A DNA stretch of 64,000 nucleotides. Source: Collinsella sp. UBA6357. GTDB lineage: Bacteria; Actinomycetota; Coriobacteriia; Coriobacteriales; Coriobacteriaceae. The stretch spans positions 1 through 64,000 of the forward strand of contig DJRP01000006.1 of assembly GCA_002437815.1 (NCBI GenBank), written 5' to 3'. The position numbers were made by a program, and so were the translations under genes. The notes beneath the pieces are model-generated. The model was given only the letters and a program-made list of their open reading frames with translations. It was not told the origin of the DNA and did no database searches. Below are positions 34,073 to 42,457 of this stretch, piece after piece. The number at the start of each line of letters is the position of its first letter. The stretch's first letter is position 1.

Positions 34073-34108
34073 ATGCCCGCCCGCGGCACCACGGCCGCGG
34101 GCGGGCAT
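34073..34108. other. perfect 15-bp GC-rich hairpin between the TPR gene and mreB
   Basis: ATGCCCGCCCGCGGC (34073-34087) and its exact complement (34094-34108) flank a 6-base loop. Neither side has an immediate T run, although CTCTTTT follows after eight bases on the minus strand. It could be a terminator of intrinsic strength for one side, a rho-linked or processing structure, or an operator-like palindrome upstream of mreB. Confidence 0.6.
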
Positions 34109-34127
34109 ACCACAAACCCCATAAGCC

Positions 34128-35429
34128 TTACTCGGAATCAGCGGCCGAAAGATCGATGTCGAGGGAGGAAACGACCCAGCCGATATGGTTGTCGGAGCGA
34201 ACGAAGGTGACGTCGTACTCCTGCTCGCCGCCCTTGGACAGCGAGACCTTGGCCTTGGCGGACGTCTCGGTCATGGACTGATCCATGCCCTCGATCTCAA
34301 CGGAAGAACCCTGCGGAACGGTCGAGATGATCGTGGACTTGGCCTCTTCGGAAAGCGAGCTGGCAAGGCAGGACTCGGCCTGTGCGGTGTCACCGTCCGA
34401 AGCCGCCTGGAACAGATCGGTGAGCACGGACTCCTGCGAGGGGAAGCCCAGGCCGCGCGTATAGGCATAGCCCAGGCCGCCGCCCACGACGACGATCAAA
34501 AGCAGGAGCACCAAGAAGACCTTGAGCCCCGTATGGCGATGACGGCGGCGCACCTTGGCTTCCTTGCGGTCCTGCTGGACCATCTCGGACTCCGAGAGCG
34601 TAAAAAAGCCGGTATCGGAGGGATCGGGCATGAACTGACCGGTCTGACCCGTCGGGTCGAGCGGATCGATGCCGGCCTGCGTATCGGCGAGCGCCGGAGC
34701 AGGAGCGGTCGACATAGCCGACTGCGCGGAGAGCGCGTCGAGGGCATCGTGCACGCGAGCGAGCTCGTCGGACTGCTCCTCGGAGAGCTGATAGATACCA
34801 TCGGCGGTCGCGGCACTGAATGCGTCGAGGGCCTCGGAAGGACGGCCGGCGGCAGACAGGGCCTGCCCCAAACCGGCATTGATGGCACGGCTGTCGTCAC
34901 GCGGACCGGCGAAATCAAGGGCGGTACGATAGGTCTCGACGGCGTCCTCGGGGCGACCGAGCTTGATGAAGCACTGCCCGAGCTCGCCAAGGGCGGCAGC
35001 GGGAGCGGGGTTGGCCCCGTCGATGGCGGCCTGGCGATAGGCGGTGCCGGCGTTGGCGAAATCGCCCTGCTGATACAAGGCGTTGCCCAGGCCCAGATAA
35101 GCCTTATAGGGGGTGGCGTATGAAGCGTCTTGCGTCGCCGCCGAGAACGCCTGGGCGGCGCCGGCAAAGTCGCGCGCGGCGGAAAGCGCCTTGCCGCGGT
35201 TGGTGAGCAGCGCGCCGCGCTTGCCGTAGGCGGCATCGTTCAGGGCATCCGCATAGGCCTCGGCGGCCTGCGCGGCGCGGCCCAGATGCATCAGGGCGTT
35301 ACCGAGCAGGTGATCGGCCTCGCCGCATACCTCGCCCTCGGTCTTGACCTGAGACAGCATCTGGGCGGCGGCAGAAAAATCACCGGCGCGGTAGGCCGCA
35401 CGCCCCTGTTGAAGAAGCTGGGTGTTCAA
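34128..35429 (-). CDS. TPR-repeat membrane protein with extracytoplasmic C-terminal domain
   Basis: A 433-residue protein of unknown function, from a TTG at 35429 (GGGAG six bases upstream). The N-terminal 215 or so residues contain about six tetratricopeptide repeats (e.g. GRAAYRAGDFSAAAQML, GNALYQQGDFANAGTAYRQA, LGRPEDAVETYRTA). A low-complexity linker and a basic RRRHRH patch lead to one transmembrane segment (about 302-323). The last 110 residues form an outer domain that resembles DUF4878/NTF2-like folds. The topology suggests cytoplasmic TPRs binding a partner and an external sensor or scaffold. Lies just upstream of mreB. Confidence 0.75.
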   Translation of the reverse strand: MNTQLLQQGRAAYRAGDFSAAAQMLSQVKTEGEVCGEADHLLGNALMHLGRAAQAAEAYADALNDAAYGKRGALLTNRGKALSAARDFAGAAQAFSAATQDASYATPYKAYLGLGNALYQQGDFANAGTAYRQAAIDGANPAPAAALGELGQCFIKLGRPEDAVETYRTALDFAGPRDDSRAINAGLGQALSAAGRPSEALDAFSAATADGIYQLSEEQSDELARVHDALDALSAQSAMSTAPAPALADTQAGIDPLDPTGQTGQFMPDPSDTGFFTLSESEMVQQDRKEAKVRRRHRHTGLKVFLVLLLLIVVVGGGLGYAYTRGLGFPSQESVLTDLFQAASDGDTAQAESCLASSLSEEAKSTIISTVPQGSSVEIEGMDQSMTETSAKAKVSLSKGGEQEYDVTFVRSDNHIGWVVSSLDIDLSAADSE

Positions 35430-35439
35430 AACGATCTCC

Positions 35440-35982
35440 CTACTCGTGAACGATCTCGACATGCACGATCTCATCGCCGGCGCGCAGCTGCGAGATCACG
35501 TCGAGGCCTTCGACGGTGTTGCCGAACACGGTATAGCCCGAGTCGAGGTTGTGCTGGGCACCCAGGCAGAAGTAGAACTGAGAGCCGGCAGAGTCGGGAT
35601 CCATGGAGCGCGCCATGGCCAGCGCGCCGTCAACATGGCTGTTGCGCGGATTGGTGGCGAACTCGCCCTTGATGCAGTAGCCGGGACCACCCGTACCGGG
35701 CATGCCGTCAGGCCCCTCGAGACCGGCAGCGACGTCGGCGCCGGACATATCGCGCGTGTTGGGGTCTCCGCCCTGGATCACGAAACCGGGTACGTAGCGA
35801 TGGAACTTGAGCCCGTCATAGAAGCCCATGGTGGCAAGCTCGCAGAAGTTGGCGACATGGATGGGAGCGCCCTCCCCGTCGAACTTGACCTTAATCGTGC
35901 CCTTGGACGTCTCGATGATCGCGGACTCATCGCCCGCAAGCTGGTATTCGGGCGTATAAAGCTCTTTCTTAAAACCAAACAT
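35440..35982 (-). CDS. peptidyl-prolyl cis-trans isomerase, cyclophilin type
   Basis: Cytoplasmic prolyl isomerase (no signal peptide). It is 180 residues from the ATG at 35982, six bases after GGGAGG; an ATG two codons earlier touches that site. The cyclophilin core is IETSKGTIKVKFDGEGAPIHVANF, FHRYVPGFVIQGGDP, and SQFYFCLGAQHNLDSGYTVFGNTVEG. It is followed after 10 bases by the TPR membrane protein gene and has its own promoter. Confidence 0.95.
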   Translation of the reverse strand: MFGFKKELYTPEYQLAGDESAIIETSKGTIKVKFDGEGAPIHVANFCELATMGFYDGLKFHRYVPGFVIQGGDPNTRDMSGADVAAGLEGPDGMPGTGGPGYCIKGEFATNPRNSHVDGALAMARSMDPDSAGSQFYFCLGAQHNLDSGYTVFGNTVEGLDVISQLRAGDEIVHVEIVHE

Positions 35983-36021
35983 GGGCATCCTCCCTCATGA
36001 ATTTATTGCTCAATCCTTAGA

Positions 36022-36051
36022 ATTGTAGCAAGAAGCGTGAGGTTCCATCAA
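36022..36051 (-). promoter_or_regulatory. promoter of the cyclophilin-TPR unit
   Basis: Minus-strand TTGATG (36046-36051), 18-base spacer and TACAAT (36022-36027), about 40 bases before the cyclophilin ATG. Confidence 0.65.
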
Positions 36052-36106
36052 TTGCGCACGCCCGTTTTAAAGCCAGGCTTAAGCCGTGTGGGGCAAAACG
36101 CGAAAC

Positions 36107-37273
36107 CTATGAGAGCTTTTGGGGCTTCCAGCTATCGACGTTGGCGTCAAACTGGTTGAGCGCGGAGTTGCCCGCCTGCGCGATGGGCGCGAGAATCTCA
36201 GAACTGTGCGAGCTCATGGATTCGCCATCCGGAACGGCAAGCGAGATGTCCCAGCTCTGGCAGATCACGTCGACGCGATCGTGCATCCACTGTGCGAGCT
36301 GCTTGAGGTGCGCGATATCGTCCGCATAGACCGTGTCGTCCTTGTACTTGAGGTTATCGAGTTCATCGATGGTCTTTTGGATGCGGTCGCGCAGATCGTA
36401 GGCGCCCTGCGAGAGCTCGGTACGGGTATCTTTCGAAGTGCGCAGATAGCCGCTGTTGAACGACGTGATCACATCGCCGATCTGATCGTCATCGTTATAG
36501 GACACGATCGTCTGGTAGATATCGGAGAGCTTGGTATAGAGCTGATCGTCGGTGAGAACCGTTTGCTCCTGGACGACATCCTGCTCGGATGCATCGAACG
36601 ACGCCGAGTCGCTATTCTCATCCTCGCTCTTTTGACGGGTGGGAAACGTGCTTTGCGCCGCCTGGCCAAACTGGGCATAGAAGCCCGGCATGACACCCAA
36701 GGGGTCCTCGGTGACAAAGTAATAGGTGCCTCCCGCGATCAGAGCAAGCACCACGACCCAAATCACCGGCTTGGGGATATGGCGCTTATGCTTGTGATAG
36801 GCGTCCTCATCCGCATGCACCTTGCGTTTGGTTTTCTTAGTCTCATGCGCATCGTCCGCATCGGTCTTTGACGAGGGAAGCCCGGGGATATCGACCTTGG
36901 GGATCCCGAAATCCTTGTCGAAGGCAGGAAGCACGCAGGTCTCGTTGGGATCGGCGGCGTCCTTGAGCACGGCGGCGGCAGAGGCCGGAGCGTGCGGCAC
37001 CTCGGTATCGATCTGCTCCTGCGTAAGGCGCGGGAAACCCGCGGTACGACCGGCGGCAAGATCGGACGCGGCGGCATCGCTCGAAAGGATCCCAGGAGCC
37101 GGACGACCGCACTTGGGACAGGTTCGATCATGGGGAGACAGGCGCGCTCCGCACCCGTCGCAAAACACGAACTCGGTGTGCTCGGGACCGTCGCCGGGGC
37201 CGACATAGGTATTGCAATGCGGGCAGAACGAGGAGCCGTCCTCGATCGTCTTAAAGCAATGCGGGCAGATCAA
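36107..37273 (-). CDS. zinc-ribbon membrane protein with extracytoplasmic helical domain
   Basis: A 388-residue protein of unknown function starting at TTG 37273 (AGAGG five bases upstream). The N-terminus has two zinc ribbons: C3/C6 with C17/C20, and C38/C41 with C52/C55. A charged linker, a basic patch (KHKRHIPK) and one transmembrane segment (about 169-188) follow. The outer 200 residues are helical and polar, and show no recognised domain. Zinc ribbons on an N-in membrane protein are common in Coriobacteria and Firmicutes but poorly understood. Same topology as the neighbouring TPR protein. Confidence 0.7.
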   Translation of the reverse strand: MICPHCFKTIEDGSSFCPHCNTYVGPGDGPEHTEFVFCDGCGARLSPHDRTCPKCGRPAPGILSSDAAASDLAAGRTAGFPRLTQEQIDTEVPHAPASAAAVLKDAADPNETCVLPAFDKDFGIPKVDIPGLPSSKTDADDAHETKKTKRKVHADEDAYHKHKRHIPKPVIWVVVLALIAGGTYYFVTEDPLGVMPGFYAQFGQAAQSTFPTRQKSEDENSDSASFDASEQDVVQEQTVLTDDQLYTKLSDIYQTIVSYNDDDQIGDVITSFNSGYLRTSKDTRTELSQGAYDLRDRIQKTIDELDNLKYKDDTVYADDIAHLKQLAQWMHDRVDVICQSWDISLAVPDGESMSSHSSEILAPIAQAGNSALNQFDANVDSWKPQKLS

Positions 37274-37316
37274 TGCATCCTCTTTTCGGGATATCGAGTC
37301 AAAGGGAAATCAGAGC

Positions 37317-37344
37317 ATAGTACACAAACGGCCGCGCTGCGCAA
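37317..37344 (-). promoter_or_regulatory. promoter of the zinc-ribbon gene
   Basis: Minus-strand TTGCGC (37339-37344), 16-base spacer and TACTAT (37317-37322), between the P-type ATPase stop and the TTG start at 37273. The same TTGCGC hexamer forms the rplS -35. Confidence 0.65.
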
Positions 37345-37379
37345 ATCGGGTCGGAGCTGCAGCGAATGAGCACAGCGTA

Positions 37380-40106
37380 TCAGCTGCGGCGGCGCTTGGA
37401 GGGCATGGAGACCGTGATGCCGCCCGAGGACTTGGTGAGCTTGGAGCGATGCTTTGCAGAGCGTTCGGGTTTCGTTGAAACGGGGGGCTTCGCCTGCTCG
37501 ATACCCTCGCGCGCATGGATCTCGGCCTCTCGGGCGGCACGCTGCTCGCGACGCTGCACGATATCGCCGGCAACACGGCTCGCCAGGCGGGCCGCCGACG
37601 AGCCGGTGGAGCTCACCGTAGCCCCACGACGCCCCAGACGCACCCGGACGCCGCGCCCGAAGCCCGTGGCGGCATGACGGCGCCGTGGCTCGAGGGTGTC
37701 GCAAACGTAGGCCAGCCTGAAAAAGACGGTACAGGTAAGCGCCACGATCACCACGAGCATCACCACCACCGAGGGCGAGAGCCGTGCGATCGAAAGCAGC
37801 TTGGGAAAGCCGATGACGCCCGTGAGGATGCCGACGACCACGAAGATAAAGAGCGTGCAGCGCAACGGATTCATGGGCTGGGAGATGCGCCAGATAAGGC
37901 TCACGCTCGCCGCACAGGACGTGACCAGGCACATCGTGGAAAGCGTGAGCTGGTCGAGCCCGAAGAGGTGTGCGCACAGGATATCGAGCGCCGCCGCCAA
38001 TATCACGGCGACCGAAGCCGGTAGCGCCCGTTTGAGCACGTTGTTCAAGAAAGAGCCCTTGACGCGAGCGTTGTTGGGCTCAAGGCCCAAGACAAAGCCG
38101 GGCGCGCCGATGCAGAAGAAGTTGATGAGCGTCATCTGGATCGGCTCGAACGGATAGGGCGGGAAGGCGATGCAGAGAGCGGCCAGCCCCATCGAGAACA
38201 GGGTCTTGGTCAAGAACAGCGCCGCCGAGCGCTGCAGGTTGTTGATGGAGCGACGTCCCTCGGCCACGACCGCGGGCATCGAGGCGAAGTCGTTGTCGAC
38301 GAGCACGATCTCGGCCACGTTGCGCGCAGCATCCGACCCGGCGGCCATGGCCACCGAGCAGTCGGCTTCCTTGAGGGCGAGCACGTCGTTGACGCCGTCA
38401 CCGGTCATGGCCACCGTGTGACCACGGCGCTGCAGCGCCTGTACAAGCTCGCGTTTCTGCTGCGGGGTCACACGACCGAACACGTGATAGCGCTCGACGG
38501 CGGCATCGATCTTGGCCGGCGTGTCGAGCGTGGTGGCGTCCACATAGGCCTCGGCGCCGGGCACCCCCACCACGCGCGCGATGGACGAGACGGTGCGCGG
38601 GTCGTCGCCCGAAATCACGTTGAGCGTCACGCCCTGCTCGTTGAAGTAGCCGATGGTCTCGGCCGCCGAGGTGCGGATCTCGTCGCGGATGGTGACAAAG
38701 CCCACGGGCAGCGCCTCGCCCACCATGTCTCCATCAGGGGTGAATCCGTCGACGCGCGCCACCACGAGCACGCGGCAGGTGTCGGCAAGCTCGGCCACGC
38801 GCTCCTCAAGCGCGGAGAAGACGCGTTCGGAGAGGACGAACTGAGCGGCGCCCATCACAAACGAGCCCTCGGCAAACGAGGCGCCCGACCACTTCTTGGA
38901 CGAGGAGAACGGCACGACCGAGAGCGGGGCGGACACGTCGACGGCGCGATCGGCATAGTAGTTGAGCAGGGCCTGGCAGGTTTCATTAGCGTCCGCCGAC
39001 GTGGCGCGCGCGACGTTGGCGAGCGCGAAGTCAAGCACCGTCTCGCTGATCGGAAGGCTCGGCATCTGCGTGCCCGCCACGCCCTCGACCGGCAGAGGAT
39101 AGGTGCCCTCGACCTCCATGCGCCCCGAGGTGATGGTGCCCGTCTTGTCCAGGCACAGCACATCGACGCGGGCGAGCGTCTCGATGCAGTACAGCTGCTG
39201 GGCGAGCACCTTGCGGCGGGCAAGGCGCACCGTGGCGATGGCAAGCACCGACGAGGTCAAAAGCACCAGGCCTTGAGGGATCATCCCCAGAAGCGCGGCG
39301 ACGGTCGAGAGCAGCGCCGAAGAGGGCATCTTGCCCGACATGATCTGCCCGAAGAGCCAAGCCCACATGCCGTCGCCGGGGCATCCGGCCTTGTCGTACA
39401 TGCCGTTGACACTCGAGGAGAACAGGGCGATACCGAGCGGGATCATAAGGATGCTCGCGAACCGCACGATGGCGTTAAGCGCGTTCATGATCTCGGAGTT
39501 GACCTTTTTGACGTATTTCGCCTCGTTGTTGATGCGAGCGACATAGTTGTCGGCGCCCACGTGCACCACCTGCGCGCGCACCAGGCCCGAGTCGATAAAG
39601 CTGCCGCTCATGAGCTCGGAGCCAGGCTGCTTTTTGATCAGGTCACTCTCGCCGGTCAGCAGGCTCTCGTTGACCAGGCACTCCCCCGATACCACGCGGG
39701 CGTCGGCCGGAATCTGGTCGCCACGGCCCAGTCGGATGATGTCGTCGAGCACGATCTGGTCGAGATCGAGCTCGGTCTCGACGCCGTCGCGCACCGCCAC
39801 GGCCTTTTTGCTCGTGAGCAGGGTGAGCCGGTCGACCATCTTCTTGGAGCGCATCGACTGCACCACGCCGATGCCGGTGTTCAAAAAGACGACGAACAAA
39901 AACGTCAGATTCTTGAACGAGCCGGTGACAAGCACCAGGATCGCCAAGACCAGGTTGATAAGGTTGAACAGCGTGCAGAGATTCTCGATGATAAGCTCGC
40001 GAACCGATTTGGTCTTGAGCTCCATGTTGAGGTTGATCTTGCCGGCGGCGATGCGTTCCTCGACCTGGGCGGTCGTAAGACCCTGCTCGATATCGGTATC
40101 TGCCAT
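37380..40106 (-). CDS. cation-translocating P-type ATPase (CtpE/PacL-like)
   Basis: Membrane ion pump of 908 residues. The actuator loop has LVNESLLTGESD, the phosphorylation motif is DKTGTITSG, the hinge is MTGDGVNDVLALKEADCSVAMA, and about ten transmembrane segments are seen, including GMIPQGLVLLTSSVLA, a sequence like that of mycobacterial CtpE (calcium) and related type II pumps. The ion cannot be fixed from sequence; calcium is the best guess. The last 110 or so residues are an unusual arginine-, serine- and lysine-rich cytoplasmic tail after the final membrane segment. AAGGAG precedes the ATG; it sits just after the tRNA terminator. Confidence 0.9.
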   Translation of the reverse strand: MADTDIEQGLTTAQVEERIAAGKINLNMELKTKSVRELIIENLCTLFNLINLVLAILVLVTGSFKNLTFLFVVFLNTGIGVVQSMRSKKMVDRLTLLTSKKAVAVRDGVETELDLDQIVLDDIIRLGRGDQIPADARVVSGECLVNESLLTGESDLIKKQPGSELMSGSFIDSGLVRAQVVHVGADNYVARINNEAKYVKKVNSEIMNALNAIVRFASILMIPLGIALFSSSVNGMYDKAGCPGDGMWAWLFGQIMSGKMPSSALLSTVAALLGMIPQGLVLLTSSVLAIATVRLARRKVLAQQLYCIETLARVDVLCLDKTGTITSGRMEVEGTYPLPVEGVAGTQMPSLPISETVLDFALANVARATSADANETCQALLNYYADRAVDVSAPLSVVPFSSSKKWSGASFAEGSFVMGAAQFVLSERVFSALEERVAELADTCRVLVVARVDGFTPDGDMVGEALPVGFVTIRDEIRTSAAETIGYFNEQGVTLNVISGDDPRTVSSIARVVGVPGAEAYVDATTLDTPAKIDAAVERYHVFGRVTPQQKRELVQALQRRGHTVAMTGDGVNDVLALKEADCSVAMAAGSDAARNVAEIVLVDNDFASMPAVVAEGRRSINNLQRSAALFLTKTLFSMGLAALCIAFPPYPFEPIQMTLINFFCIGAPGFVLGLEPNNARVKGSFLNNVLKRALPASVAVILAAALDILCAHLFGLDQLTLSTMCLVTSCAASVSLIWRISQPMNPLRCTLFIFVVVGILTGVIGFPKLLSIARLSPSVVVMLVVIVALTCTVFFRLAYVCDTLEPRRRHAATGFGRGVRVRLGRRGATVSSTGSSAARLASRVAGDIVQRREQRAAREAEIHAREGIEQAKPPVSTKPERSAKHRSKLTKSSGGITVSMPSKRRRS

Positions 40107-40137
40107 AAACGCTCCTTAGCGGCGTGGCGTGCATATG

Positions 40138-40172
40138 AAAAAGCCGTCCGAACCATACGCGGTACGGACGGC
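40138..40172 (-). terminator. terminator after tRNA-Arg
   Basis: Eight-base stem GCCGTCCG/CGGACGGC (40143-40150 with 40165-40172), with an inner ACC/GGT pairing, followed by TTTTT (40138-40142) on the minus strand, 15 bases past the tRNA 3-prime end. Confidence 0.9.
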
Positions 40173-40186
40173 CTTGCCTGTGCGGG

Positions 40187-40260
40187 TGCCCCATGTTGGA
40201 TTCGAACCAACGGCCTTCTGCTCCGGAGGCAGACGCTCTAATCCCCTGAGCTAATAGGGC
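40187..40260 (-). tRNA. tRNA-Arg (anticodon CCG)
   Basis: Read on the minus strand: acceptor GCCCTAT with ATGGGGC (one G-U pair), D stem GCTC/GAGC, anticodon stem TCTGC/GCAGA with loop CTCCGGA (anticodon CCG), T stem GTTGG/CCAAC with loop TTCGAAT, and discriminator A at 40187. The following bases are CCC, so the 3-prime CCA is not encoded and must be added. It decodes CGG. A consensus TATAAT lies 12 bases upstream, and a strong terminator follows. Confidence 0.95.
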
Positions 40261-40271
40261 GAACGCTTGTG

Positions 40272-40277
40272 ATTATA
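40272..40277 (-). promoter_or_regulatory. tRNA-Arg promoter -10
   Basis: A perfect minus-strand TATAAT ends 12 bases before the mature tRNA 5-prime end, as expected for a tRNA promoter. The -35 is poor at 17 bases. Confidence 0.6.
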
Positions 40278-40414
40278 CCCAAGAAGCGGCCCGCGGGCAT
40301 AAAAATCTCAAGCACCACAGAGCCGTGACATCAAACGCCGCGGAAAACAACGTATAGCGCTCGCGTCGAACGCAGCGCGATCAACACTTTAGGGCGCAAA
40401 AGCAAGTCAGTTAG

Positions 40415-40420
40415 TATAAA
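40415..40420 (+). promoter_or_regulatory. candidate aro operon promoter -10
   Basis: TATAAA about 80 bases before the aroF ATG, in the only AT-rich stretch of the 240-base gap between the tRNA and aroF. No good -35 is seen. The leader contains no run of aromatic codons or attenuator hairpin that I can identify. Confidence 0.35.
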
Positions 40421-40499
40421 CTTTCATGCACTTATAGAACGAGCGGCCCGGCAGCCCTCGACAGACGTAATAACACAATCGGTGAAAGGCACACACCCC

Positions 40500-41525
40500 A
40501 TGATCGCGATACTCAGAAGCTCAGCCTCAGACGAAGCCATCTCGCATATCGTCAGCTGGATCGAGAAAAAGGGTCTTAAAACCGACGTCTCGCGCGGCGA
40601 GAACGAGATCGTGATCGGCTTGGTCGGTGACACGACCAAGGTCGACCCGTTCCTGCTCGAGTCGATGGATGTCGTCGAGCGTGTGCAGCGCGTCTCGGAG
40701 CCCTTCAAGCGCGCCAACCGTAAGTTCCATCCCGAGGATTCCGTCATCGACTGCGGCCATGGCGTCAAGATCGGCGGCGACCAGTTCCAGGTCATCGCAG
40801 GCCCCTGCTCGGTCGAGGGCGACAACCTCATCCGCATCGCCCGCCGCGTGAAGGCGGCGGGCGCCACGATGCTGCGCGGCGGCGCCTACAAGCCCCGCAC
40901 CTCCCCTTACGCCTACCAGGGCATGGGCCCGGCCGGTCTGGACCTGTTGCGCGAGGCTGCCGATGAGCTCGACATGCCCATCGTCACCGAGATCATGGAC
41001 CCGCGCGACGTCCAGGTCTTCTTAGATAAGCGCATCGAGGTCATGCAGATCGGCGCGCGCAACGCCCAGAATTTCCCCCTGCTCAAAGAGGTGGGCAAGA
41101 CGCAGACGCCGGTCCTGCTCAAGCGCGGCATGTCGGGCACCATCGACGAGCTGCTCATGGCGGCCGAGTACATCATGAGCGAGGGCAACGACAACGTGAT
41201 TTTGTGCGAGCGCGGCATCCGCACCTTCGAGACCCGCACGCGCAACACCTTCGACCTCAACGCCGTACCGGTGCTGCACCACCTGTCGCACCTGCCGGTC
41301 GTCGCCGACCCGAGCCACGCCACCGGCTACACCCGCTACGTCGAGCCTATGGCGCTCGCCGCCACCGCAGCCGGTGCCAACGGCCTCGAGATCGAGGTCC
41401 ACGACGATCCGAGCCACGCCTGGTCCGACGGCGCCCAGGCACTCACCCCCGACCAGTTCGATGACACCATGCGCCGCATCCGTGCCATCCGCAAGGTCAT
41501 CGTCGACGAGACGGTGGAGGCTTAA
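40500..41525 (+). CDS. aroF: 3-deoxy-7-phosphoheptulonate synthase (type I beta, with regulatory N-domain)
   Basis: First step of the shikimate pathway: PEP plus erythrose 4-phosphate to DAHP. It is 341 residues from the ATG at 40500. The first 70 residues are the ferredoxin-like regulatory domain known from the Thermotoga enzyme (IAILRSSASDEAISHIV ... FHPEDSVI), through which Tyr or Phe inhibit. The catalytic TIM barrel follows: IAGPCSVEG, MLRGGAYKPRTSPYAYQG, QIGARNAQNF, LLKRGMSGTIDE, VVADPSHATG. A GTG at 40482 is the alternative start. First gene of the eight-gene operon. Confidence 0.96.
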   Translation: MIAILRSSASDEAISHIVSWIEKKGLKTDVSRGENEIVIGLVGDTTKVDPFLLESMDVVERVQRVSEPFKRANRKFHPEDSVIDCGHGVKIGGDQFQVIAGPCSVEGDNLIRIARRVKAAGATMLRGGAYKPRTSPYAYQGMGPAGLDLLREAADELDMPIVTEIMDPRDVQVFLDKRIEVMQIGARNAQNFPLLKEVGKTQTPVLLKRGMSGTIDELLMAAEYIMSEGNDNVILCERGIRTFETRTRNTFDLNAVPVLHHLSHLPVVADPSHATGYTRYVEPMALAATAAGANGLEIEVHDDPSHAWSDGAQALTPDQFDDTMRRIRAIRKVIVDETVEA

Positions 41526-41530
41526 AGCGC

Positions 41531-42445
41531 ATGGGCACGGTCAGAAACGCACGCGTGAACGCCGCGGGCCCCAAGGTCGCCGGTGTGGTGGGCCTCGGTC
41601 TTATCGGAGGAAGCTTCGCACGCGGTTACGCCCGGGCCGGCGTCAAGGTTCTCGCATACGACCCCGACGAAGACGTCATGGGCGCTGCCGAGATGGGCAC
41701 CGTCGCCGGCGAGCTGAGCGACGAGAACCTCGGAACCTGCGACATCATCGTACTCGCTGCCTATCCCGAGGCCTGCATCGCATGGCTCGAGGACCACGCT
41801 GAGGCCCTGGCCGACGCCACGGACACCGAAGGCGTCTGGGGGCCGATCGTCATCGATACCGTGGGCGTCAAGGGCATCGTGTGCGATCGCGCCTTCGAGC
41901 TCGCCCGCGACCATGGCTTTTACTTCGTGGGCGCACACCCCATGGCGGGCACCCAGTATTCGGGATTTGCCCACTCGCGTGCCGATCTGTTCGAGGGCGC
42001 ACCGCTGGTGCTCGTGCCGCCCGCGGTGGACGATGCCTTGAAGCTGGAGCTTTTAGGGCAGGTCCGCGAGATGGTACGGCCGCTGGGCTTCGCCAAGTTC
42101 AGCGTCACCACCGCCGCCGAGCACGACCGGGTGATCGCGTTCACGAGCCAGCTTGCCCACGTGGTGTCCAACGCCTACGTCAAAAGCCCGACCGCCCAGG
42201 TCCACCACGGTTTCTCGGCCGGCAGCTATCGCGACCTCACGCGCGTGGCGCACCTGAATCCCCAGATGTGGTCGGAGCTTATGATCGATGATGCCGATGC
42301 CCTGGCCTTCGAGATCGACCATCTGATCGAAGCGCTGGGGGCCTACAGCACCGCGCTCAAGAACCGCGACCGCCGCTATCTAGAAAACCTCCTTGCCGAG
42401 GGCGACCGTATCAAGCGCTCGCTCGACGACGAGAGCCAACGATAG
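41531..42445 (+). CDS. tyrA: prephenate dehydrogenase
   Basis: Converts prephenate to 4-hydroxyphenylpyruvate, committing flux to tyrosine. The 304-residue protein begins with a Rossmann motif VGLGLIGGSFARGYARAG, then AHPMAGTQYSGF with the catalytic His, and the helical dimerisation half (SQLAHVVSNAYVKSP). There is no C-terminal ACT domain and no fused chorismate mutase. It starts five bases after aroF. Confidence 0.95.
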   Translation: MGTVRNARVNAAGPKVAGVVGLGLIGGSFARGYARAGVKVLAYDPDEDVMGAAEMGTVAGELSDENLGTCDIIVLAAYPEACIAWLEDHAEALADATDTEGVWGPIVIDTVGVKGIVCDRAFELARDHGFYFVGAHPMAGTQYSGFAHSRADLFEGAPLVLVPPAVDDALKLELLGQVREMVRPLGFAKFSVTTAAEHDRVIAFTSQLAHVVSNAYVKSPTAQVHHGFSAGSYRDLTRVAHLNPQMWSELMIDDADALAFEIDHLIEALGAYSTALKNRDRRYLENLLAEGDRIKRSLDDESQR

Positions 42446-42457
42446 GAGATGCAATCT

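Noticed and set aside
40424..40435. Mini-ORF ATG CAC TTA TAG upstream of aroF as an attenuator leader peptide
   Set aside because: It has three codons, no aromatic residues, no ribosome-binding site and no attenuator hairpin pair.
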